From positions 124,001 through 188,000 of the forward strand of contig CAZFMF010000002.1 of NCBI GenBank assembly GCA_964519985.1: DNA of 64,000 nt, given 5' to 3'. The stretch's first letter is position 1, and every line of letters starts with the position of its first letter. Under the pieces are notes generated by a model. It was given only the letters and a program-made list of their open reading frames with translations, did no database searches and had not been told where the DNA came from. The DNA comes from JAIEOG01 sp964519985 (lineage in GTDB: Bacteria; Bdellovibrionota; FAC87; UBA2466). Both the position numbers and the translations under genes were made by a program. Shown here piece after piece: positions 58,537 to 64,000 of the stretch.

Positions 58537-60602
58537 TATTTCCCCAGCTCCGCGACAAGGGCCGTGGCCCCGTAGACTTTTTTCAACGCTTCCAACATCC
58601 CGGAAGAATGAACCGCCACTGCCCGCGAAATCTCATCGGAATAGATGTACTTCGAGGTCAGGGACTGGATATTACCGTCGAATATCAGGCCAACCAGTTC
58701 CCCAGCTTGATTCACGACCGGGCTTCCGGAGTTCCCGCCGATGATATCGTTGGTCGCCACGAAATTGAGCGGTGTGCTCAAATCCATTTGGCCCTTCGCC
58801 GCGTGCCAGCTCTTGGGCAGCGTCCACGGGAATAGGCTGCCGTGTTTTGCTTCATGGTCAAACGCACCGCCGATCGTCGTGAGCGGGGCAATCTTCTGCC
58901 CATTTGCGGTGTACTCCTTCACGGTGCCGTAGGCGAGGCGAAGCGAAAATGTGGCATCCGGATACACCGTCGTGCCTTTGATCGCAAAAAGCGCTTTCGC
59001 GATTTGAGCGTAAGCCAACGATTCCACCGTACCCACCTTCTCTTCGTACTCCTTGCGTACCGCTCGCGACGCGGAGTCGACGAGGCGGGCCATCATAATA
59101 AAAGGATCCAGACTGCCTTTAATCGCCGCCTTGCCGCCTTTGGCGATCAGCCGTCGCGATCCCACGTCGAAGAGCTGAGTTTTTGCGACCGCATACTGCG
59201 CGACCTCTTCCGGTGATCGTCCGGAGAGCAAACGCTGCACGAGCGGGTGCGAGTACCCAAATTCCTCGGCCAAGAAGTTCAGCGAGTCCGTCAACATCGC
59301 CACTTCCAAGTCCGCATAAATCTCGGCTTCCGAGTAAAGCGCTTGTTCCAAGGAAGAACGGTTGGAATCGCGGAACTCCGGCAAACGCACCCCATTGGGT
59401 TTGGCGCTTTCATCGGCGAGCCGAACCAGCGTCCGGGCGAGCGCAAAGAGCCGCGAATTAAAGGCGTCCCCGTTTTCCAGCAACGCTCGCCTTTTGAGCA
59501 GCTTGGCGTGCACCTTCTTGGCTTGGCCGATCTTGTCCCAGGCGCCTTCGAATTCCTTCAATTTAGGATCGGCGGCAATCTGGGCGCGCAACTTCATCTC
59601 TTCCCGCTGCTTGTCGGCAAAGATCGGGAGCTGCAGCAGCCCCTTTTGCTGTCCCATATAGGCTTTGCGAGAGTTTTGGATGCCAAAGAAGTCATCGCCC
59701 GCGCGCCGTTCTTGTTCTTTCCCCAGCTGACGGTAGAGCTGGAGCGCGACTTCACGGCGTTTCAGCAACCGCAAAGTGTAAGGGATTTGCACGTCGCGAT
59801 AGAAGGTAAGCGCATCCACCGTATAGAGACGGTTCGTACTGCCCGGATGGCCAGAGACGAAAACCAACTCGTCCGGCTTGGCTCCGGACGCCGACCATTT
59901 CAGAAAATCCGGCGTCACGGCGGGTTTGCCGTTCTCGTACACGCGGACGATCGTCATATCCAGGTTGTAACGCGGGTATTCAAAGTTATCCGGGTCTCCT
60001 CCCAGAAAAGCGGTCTGGAACTCCGGCGCAAAGACCACGCGCACATCGGTGTAAACTTTGTAGCGATAGAGATGGTACTGCCCGCCCTGATAGAGCGTTA
60101 CCACATCGCTACGCAGGCCCGTCTTTTCAAACGAGTCCTTTTCAATCTTCGCGATGGTGGCACGGCGCGCGGCGGTCGCCGCCGCGACGTCCATGTCGGC
60201 CACCGTGGAGGCTTCGACTTCCTTGGTCACATCCTCAATCGACACGAGCTGATTGAGTTCCAAGTCCTTTGCCGGAATCTCTTCGGCTTGGGTTTTCGCG
60301 AGGAATCCGTCCTGGTGATAGTCCTTCGTTTTATCCGAGATCTTATGAAGCGCATCGGCCGCGACGTGGTGGTTGGTCAGAATCAAGCCGTTGCTCGAAA
60401 TGAAAGACCCCGAACCACCGACATTGAAGCGCACCGAAGACTTCATCAGGTGATCCGCCCAATCGGGCTTGGCCTCAAAGCCGTATTTGTCTTTGAGCGC
60501 CTTGGTGGGAAGGTTGTTGTAAACCCACATTCCCTCATCCGCGCGGAGCGCGGAACCTAAGAGCAGACCAATGCCGATAACGGAAAATAAAGAAAAGCGC
60601 AA
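58536..60602 (-). CDS. S46 family dipeptidyl-peptidase (DPP7-like)
   Basis: 688 residues from a TTG at 60602, which has GGAGG five bases upstream and gives a signal peptide (LFSVIGIGLLLGSALRA). Catalytic His is in ILTNHHVA (residues 75-81), the Asp in GGDPDNFEYPRYNLDM, the Ser in GGNSGSPV. The large helical insert between is typical of S46. After the Ser, the S1-pocket position reads FDGN: a Gly there goes with DPP7 (broad hydrophobic preference), whereas DPP11 has Arg. It removes dipeptides from peptide N-termini in the periplasm, fitting a diet of protein. The next gene (DoxX) overlaps its stop. Length is close to DPP7 (about 710). Confidence 0.93.
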   Translation of the reverse strand: MRFSLFSVIGIGLLLGSALRADEGMWVYNNLPTKALKDKYGFEAKPDWADHLMKSSVRFNVGGSGSFISSNGLILTNHHVAADALHKISDKTKDYHQDGFLAKTQAEEIPAKDLELNQLVSIEDVTKEVEASTVADMDVAAATAARRATIAKIEKDSFEKTGLRSDVVTLYQGGQYHLYRYKVYTDVRVVFAPEFQTAFLGGDPDNFEYPRYNLDMTIVRVYENGKPAVTPDFLKWSASGAKPDELVFVSGHPGSTNRLYTVDALTFYRDVQIPYTLRLLKRREVALQLYRQLGKEQERRAGDDFFGIQNSRKAYMGQQKGLLQLPIFADKQREEMKLRAQIAADPKLKEFEGAWDKIGQAKKVHAKLLKRRALLENGDAFNSRLFALARTLVRLADESAKPNGVRLPEFRDSNRSSLEQALYSEAEIYADLEVAMLTDSLNFLAEEFGYSHPLVQRLLSGRSPEEVAQYAVAKTQLFDVGSRRLIAKGGKAAIKGSLDPFIMMARLVDSASRAVRKEYEEKVGTVESLAYAQIAKALFAIKGTTVYPDATFSLRLAYGTVKEYTANGQKIAPLTTIGGAFDHEAKHGSLFPWTLPKSWHAAKGQMDLSTPLNFVATNDIIGGNSGSPVVNQAGELVGLIFDGNIQSLTSKYIYSDEISRAVAVHSSGMLEALKKVYGATALVAELGK

Positions 60603-60718
60603 CTTCCCCTCCCATGTAACGAGCTGCGAGCGCGACGTTAACAACCGCAACCCAGCCCGACAATCCATGGTGACGAAGTTCTGTAGACAAAAGTCGTCAG
60701 CGCGTTAGCACGCGCGCA

Positions 60719-61273
60719 TCAAGGCTTCACGGGGGGCTGAATAATGGAGAGCTCTCGTTTGATGAACGGAAACTTCATGAGCAGTTTCGGGGCGTGCGAA
60801 GCGCCGTAGGAAAACAGGGCCGACTTGATCGAACGACCCAGGAGACAGACAAAGAATATTTTGGTGAGCGACATCCCTGAAAGCGCGGCAATCGCGACCG
60901 CGGGAAACTGAACGAGGGGGCTGCAGGCAATGAGAAAGAGGGCGGAGCCGCCCCACTCATCAAAGAAGGCATCCATCGACTGCCAAACGGCCGAGTCAAA
61001 GGCGTCCGGAAACCAACGCTCCATCACGGTATGGGTGTCCCATTGGATGGCACCGGCAAAGATCACGGCCCCCACCGCAGATCCGAGGGCGACCCAAACG
61101 AATGCGCTGACCCACCTTCTCGGCTGCAGCATCACGGATGAAATCAAAATCGCGTCGGTCGGTACGACCAAAATGAAAAGATCGGCGCCGGCCAAGATGC
61201 CCACCAACGGAAAATACCACCAGCGATCGGCGAAGTGCTGTAGACGTCTCACCGCGCTTCGAATCCGTTCCAC
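60719..61273 (-). CDS. VTT/DedA-like membrane protein (YqaA type)
   Basis: 184 residues. Four or five membrane helices with the short loop GADLFILVVPTDAILISSVMLQP, and later FLIACSPLVQFPAVAIAALSGMS, the arrangement of the SNARE-associated/VTT family, in which a Pro-rich re-entrant loop crosses the membrane. Related proteins move lipid carriers such as undecaprenyl phosphate or phosphatidylethanolamine across the membrane. The usual E/FxGxxxPG pattern is changed, so the assignment is by layout. The gene is alone on its strand; a long hairpin lies about 60 bp upstream of its start. Confidence 0.7.
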   Translation of the reverse strand: MERIRSAVRRLQHFADRWWYFPLVGILAGADLFILVVPTDAILISSVMLQPRRWVSAFVWVALGSAVGAVIFAGAIQWDTHTVMERWFPDAFDSAVWQSMDAFFDEWGGSALFLIACSPLVQFPAVAIAALSGMSLTKIFFVCLLGRSIKSALFSYGASHAPKLLMKFPFIKRELSIIQPPVKP

Positions 61274-61332
61274 TTTTTCCGCTCTCCCGTCTTTTGATAA
61301 GGACGGCGCTATGTTGCCCTATGTCACACCTA

Positions 61333-61388
61333 AAAGGTACCCACTTCCTTTCGGGAGATAAATCTTCCGAAAGGAAGTGGGTACCTTT
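61333..61388. repeat. Perfect 22-bp inverted repeat (hairpin)
   Basis: AAAGGTACCCACTTCCTTTC (left arm 61333-61354, two more bases GG) and its exact complement 61367-61388 flank a 12-base spacer that itself can pair, giving a stem of about 26 bp. No T tract follows on either strand. It lies between the VTT gene and a small frame. Confidence 0.9.
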
Positions 61389-61443
61389 GACACGGCGGGG
61401 CAAGTTCGTTAGCGTCGCTCCCGGTCTTTCAAGAGGTGACTCA

Positions 61444-61539
61444 ATGCGTTTACAAGGAAACTTTCGCGATTCGGGCGGCTGGGTGCGGTTCCTCGAACCG
61501 TTGCTCTATGCCGCGTTCGTCGTTTGCCTATTTCTTTAG
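61444..61539 (+). CDS. Possible 31-residue membrane peptide
   Basis: A short frame with AGAGGTG seven bases before the ATG. The product starts with polar residues (MRLQGNFRDSGGW) and ends with a hydrophobic run (LLYAAFVVCLFL) at the very C-terminus, like a tail-anchored or lipid-facing peptide. It overlaps the convergent 61528-61818 gene by 12 bp. The length is small enough to arise by chance; the good ribosome site is the main support. Confidence 0.3.
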   Translation: MRLQGNFRDSGGWVRFLEPLLYAAFVVCLFL

Positions 61540-61818
61540 GATCCGCTGAACGCGTTTGCGTACCCAATTGCGCCGCAACTCTTTATAGCGTTCCCGATCG
61601 GCCTCCGGTGCCTTGCCGACGGTCCAAACATCGGAAAATTTTCGACCCGCTTCCGCCAAGACGCCCAAAGCTACCCGCCCCATCTTGTTAAGTGGACTGC
61701 CACTCAGGTTCTCACTGACGAAGCGGTACGCCTGTTCACCACTGGCCGCGGCCTTGAGCTTCTGCTTGGCCTTGCCCGCCTTCGCCTTAAGATCGGCGAT
61801 CTTGATGGGCCCACTCAT
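61528..61818 (-). CDS. Small basic protein coupled to orphan ParA
   Basis: 96 residues, very basic (Lys/Arg-rich), helical: IADLKAKAGKAKQKLKAAA at the N-terminus, and RERYKELRRNWVRKRVQRILKK at the end. A hydrophobic patch (MGRVALGVLAEAGRKF) lies in the middle. The charge would suit nucleic-acid or membrane binding. The ATG overlaps the stop of the ParA gene (ATGA), so it is probably its partner, in the position that ParB takes elsewhere, but there is no ParB sequence signature. Function is unknown. Confidence 0.6.
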   Translation of the reverse strand: MSGPIKIADLKAKAGKAKQKLKAAASGEQAYRFVSENLSGSPLNKMGRVALGVLAEAGRKFSDVWTVGKAPEADRERYKELRRNWVRKRVQRILKK

Positions 61819-62762
61819 GCATTCCCCGCACGAGGGGAAAAATACTCCCGCAGTCCGGAAAATTCGCGAACCAGTTGGTCAATGTCCTCTTTTGCGGAGC
61901 AACGTTTGCGCAATTCAAAAACCGATTTGGCTTGGGCCTGAGCGTTCTTAAAGGTGACGTCCGTGCGCACGACCGTCGGCAGCAGACGGGCCCCCTCGAT
62001 CCCCTGAAGTTCCGGCACATAGGTCAACGCACTTTTTTCCCGCGCATCGTACTTTGACCAAACGACCAGCACCTCTTGATCCTCGCGCCCATACTCCTTC
62101 TGAATCCCCTGGATCGAATCTAACGTCATGCGCATTCCGGACAGGCTGTAGGCATCGGCATTCACGGGCACAATAATCCAATCCGCAAAGAGCGTGCTGA
62201 GATAGGTGTTGTGGTTCAAATCCGGCGGCAGGTCGAAGAGCAAAAAATCATACCGTTCCCGGACGGGAGAAAATAGCTCCGCGTAAAATCCATTCGGATT
62301 GCGGCGCCGGTGAATGAGCTCCATTTCCAGGCGGGCATTCTCCAATGAGGAAGGCAGCAAATCCAAGCCGGGTCCGACCGAAACAATCGCGTCCTCAATC
62401 GAAGCTTGCCGGGTGACTAGGTCGACGAAACAGTGGCGCACCGATTCCACCGCAAAGGAGTGGGTCGCATTCGCCTGTTTATCCAAGTCCACCAATAGGA
62501 CTCGGGCACCGAGCTGAGCCAATCGATAGGTGCTGTTGTAGGCGAGCGTCGTCTTGGCGGCGCCCCCTTTTAGGCAGTGAAAAACAATGTTGCGTTTAGG
62601 GTAGCGAAAGCCGCGCCGATCCAGGAACTGTCGGGCTTGCTCCGGATTGAGCCGGCCTTTTTGCACCCCCTCCAAACTATCGACGATACGCTCGGCATCG
62701 GGCATCGCCAGTCCGGCAATTTCGGCGACGTCCGTGAGTGAAATGTAGGGTGTGTTGGCCAC
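61815..62762 (-). CDS. Orphan ParA-type ATPase with N-terminal helix-turn-helix
   Basis: 315 residues. The N-terminal 50 residues (LTDVAEIAGLAMPDAERIVDSL) look like a winged-helix/MerR-like DNA-binding part, as in ParA-like regulators. The deviant Walker A is KGGAAKTT at residues 65-72, with the signature Lys, then VLLVDLDKQANAT (Walker A'), and FLLFDLPPDLNHNT (Walker B). ParA ATPases position plasmids, chromosomes or protein clusters along the nucleoid. No parB or parS site is seen nearby, and this is not the usual place beside gidA/gidB. The coupled basic protein downstream is the likely partner. Confidence 0.9.
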   Translation of the reverse strand: MANTPYISLTDVAEIAGLAMPDAERIVDSLEGVQKGRLNPEQARQFLDRRGFRYPKRNIVFHCLKGGAAKTTLAYNSTYRLAQLGARVLLVDLDKQANATHSFAVESVRHCFVDLVTRQASIEDAIVSVGPGLDLLPSSLENARLEMELIHRRRNPNGFYAELFSPVRERYDFLLFDLPPDLNHNTYLSTLFADWIIVPVNADAYSLSGMRMTLDSIQGIQKEYGREDQEVLVVWSKYDAREKSALTYVPELQGIEGARLLPTVVRTDVTFKNAQAQAKSVFELRKRCSAKEDIDQLVREFSGLREYFSPRAGNA

Positions 62763-62840
62763 GCGCTAGGACGAGTTCGGTTTGAAGCCTATCAGCTTCT
62801 TCATTAAACACAAAAACTAAACAATGCTAGTATGCGTCCC

Positions 62841-63542
62841 ATGATCGCCATTCGCCGCGCCAACGAGCGAGGTCACTTCAAACACGGGTGGCTGGAGACG
62901 TATCATAGCTTTTCGTTTGGCGAGTATCATGACCCGCGTTACGTCGGGTTTCGCACCTTGCGCGTCATCAACGAAGATTTTGTGCAGCCTGGCCAGGGGT
63001 TTGCAACGCACTCCCATGCGAACATGGAAATCCTGACCTATGTCCTCGAGGGAGTGTTGGCCCACCAAGACAGTTTGGGCAACGGATCGGAAATCCGTCC
63101 CGGTGAAATCCAAAAAATGAGTGCGGGAACGGGAATCTCGCACAGCGAGTTCAATGCTTCCAAAACGCAGACGTGCCATCTGCTCCAAATCTGGATTCAC
63201 CCGGACAAAAAGGGACTGCCTCCCTCTTACGAACAGAAGGCGGTTCGGTTTGAAGGCGATTCCCCGTGGGCCCTCCTGGCTTCCCCCGAAGGGACAAAGG
63301 CGTCGGTCCGACTTTTTCAAGACGCGCGGGTTTGGGCGTGCAAACTCACTCCCGGACTAAAAACAATCCCGCCCTTCGAGGCGAAACGCTTTGGCTGGAT
63401 CCAGATCGCCCGAGGTGAGGTCCGACTCGGAGCTGAAACGTTGGGTCCCGGTGACGCCGCGGCTCTCAGCACCATCGATCCCAAAGAAGCAACGTTCGAA
63501 GCGCTTTCCGCGGCAGAGTTATTGTTTTTCGATCTCGCCTAA
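62841..63542 (+). CDS. Pirin-family protein (YhaK-type cupin)
   Basis: 233 residues from ATG 62841 (three residues less than the longest frame; pirins start MIxIRxAxERG). Two cupin domains: N-terminal metal site in FATHSHANMEILTYVLEG (His, His, Glu), then HQDSLGNGSEIRPGEIQKMSAGTGISHSE with the fourth His, and a second, metal-free barrel (WIQIARGEVRLGAETLGPGD). YhaK-like pirins bind Fe or Ni and some have quercetinase activity; others act as redox sensors. It is divergent from the ParA gene by about 80 bp. The biological substrate is unknown. Confidence 0.92.
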   Translation: MIAIRRANERGHFKHGWLETYHSFSFGEYHDPRYVGFRTLRVINEDFVQPGQGFATHSHANMEILTYVLEGVLAHQDSLGNGSEIRPGEIQKMSAGTGISHSEFNASKTQTCHLLQIWIHPDKKGLPPSYEQKAVRFEGDSPWALLASPEGTKASVRLFQDARVWACKLTPGLKTIPPFEAKRFGWIQIARGEVRLGAETLGPGDAAALSTIDPKEATFEALSAAELLFFDLA

Positions 63543-63580
63543 GGTTGACGGTTCCGCCCCTGGCTGCTCTCATCTTCGCC

Positions 63581-64000
63581 ATGAAAGCCAAAGCATTCGT
63601 GGTTACGTTACTCTTTCCGATGGCGCTTTTTGCTGCCAAAGCCAAGCCGATTCCGGAACAGATTGAAAACAAGGCGTTCGATGTTAAGAAGGTGCCCTTG
63701 ATCGATGAGGCCAAGCCCTCGGAGAAATTTTCGGGACCCGAGTGGCGCAAGGCGTCCACCGAAAAGCCTCCGTCGTGCGCCACCGGCGCGGTATGGCAGC
63801 TCGAGATGCCCTCCACGATCGAAGCTACCGCCCTGAAAGAAAAAACCGTGGGCGTGAAGGGAAAGTTTTCGCGTTTCATCGGGCACGGGAAAGAATCGGG
63901 CGAAGCGCTCGTCGGCTCGGGCGCCCTGGACCTCTCCTCATGGGACTCGGGCCTACCCCCGCGTGATTACCGCGTCATGAAACACGTGTTTCATGTGGAG
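63581..64000 (+). CDS. YceI-like secreted protein, 3' end outside the window
   Basis: The frame runs to the right edge (140 codons seen). Signal peptide MKAKAFVVTLLFPMALFAA. The mature part, after a Lys/Pro-rich stretch and one Cys (PSCATGAVWQLEM), has GEALVGSGALDLSSWDSGLP, PRDYRVMKHVFHVE, the pattern of YceI domains (a DxxS-x-DSG and RD element before an H-x-F/E strand). YceI proteins are periplasmic lipocalin-like barrels that bind isoprenoids or lipids. The rest of the domain lies beyond the edge. The start is 38 bases after the pirin stop, so the two may be one transcript. Confidence 0.6.
   Translation, partial: MKAKAFVVTLLFPMALFAAKAKPIPEQIENKAFDVKKVPLIDEAKPSEKFSGPEWRKASTEKPPSCATGAVWQLEMPSTIEATALKEKTVGVKGKFSRFIGHGKESGEALVGSGALDLSSWDSGLPPRDYRVMKHVFHVE

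Noticed and set aside
59247..60560. 437-codon plus-strand frame opposite the S46 peptidase
   Set aside because: The minus-strand peptidase is beyond doubt; the frame is the mirror of its codons and has no known motif.
1..64000. CRISPR array
   Set aside because: The dispersed palindromic repeats are far apart and variable; no regularly spaced direct repeats occur.
1..64000. tRNA genes
   Set aside because: No cloverleaf with the GTTCGA-type T arm and matching acceptor stem was found by eye; a tRNA scan could still find one.

Overview
The window is about 64 kb of chromosome at roughly 55-60 % G+C, densely packed with genes on both strands. It has no rRNA, tRNA, phage or transposase gene that I can see. 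It comes from a Gram-negative bacterium: it encodes LpxC (lipid A), lipoprotein lipidation (Lgt), several outer-membrane beta-barrels and a monofunctional peptidoglycan transglycosylase. I infer a member of the Bdellovibrionota or a neighbouring 'deltaproteobacterial' lineage. The hints are very many small secreted proteins, an outer-membrane barrel of the myxobacterial/Bdellovibrio type, two HU/IHF proteins, a DUF222-like HNH endonuclease and a KGG-repeat stress protein. This placement is inference, not proof.

Layout. 1-6.8 kb: the end of a subtilisin-like protease, a glycosyltransferase, and three minus-strand secreted low-complexity proteins, two of which look paralogous. 6.9-13.6 kb: a PuuD-like membrane protein, an IHF-like gene coupled to a tiny membrane peptide, and a surface-polysaccharide block (priming phosphoglycosyltransferase, two GT4 enzymes, FG-GAP lipoprotein). 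13.8-18.9 kb: a thioredoxin-like protein, barrels, a striking Tyr/Gly/Cys-rich secreted protein, a DksA-type regulator and HU. 19.1-29.2 kb: housekeeping and envelope genes (lgt, M50 protease, priA, galU, methyltransferase, GT-C/TPR membrane protein, lpxC). 29.2-36.9 kb: a thiamine ABC transporter (thiB-thiP-thiQ), prmA, a TPR protein, a barrel and lysA. 37-49 kb: many secreted proteins of unknown function, a KGG protein, an SDR, barrels and mtgA. 49-53.4 kb: two related trypsin-like proteases either side of a VOC protein, then a poly-proline secreted protein. 53.4-64 kb: HNH endonuclease, diguanylate cyclase, Ig-like lipoprotein, DoxX, S46 dipeptidyl-peptidase, a VTT-type membrane protein, an orphan ParA, pirin and the start of a YceI-like gene.

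How the genes work together. Three extracellular or periplasmic proteases plus an S46 dipeptidyl-peptidase and a thiamine importer suggest a life on external protein and cofactors. The envelope genes supply lipid A, lipoproteins, a glycan and barrels. About ten predicted secreted proteins have no recognisable function. Several share one plan (signal peptide, Ala/Gln/Lys-rich coiled coil, poly-Gly or poly-Pro linker, then a Gly/Ala/Ser-rich tail) and may form a surface structure.

Other structure. A family of dispersed palindromic repeats (about 50-110 bp, built on GTCATTGCGAG and GAAGCAATC plus their complements) occurs at seven clear sites and two degraded ones, nearly always abutting the end of a gene. 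In several cases the repeat supplies the stop codon or the last residues. Two perfect long inverted repeats (32 bp near 1.35 kb; 22 bp near 61.35 kb) are unrelated to this family.
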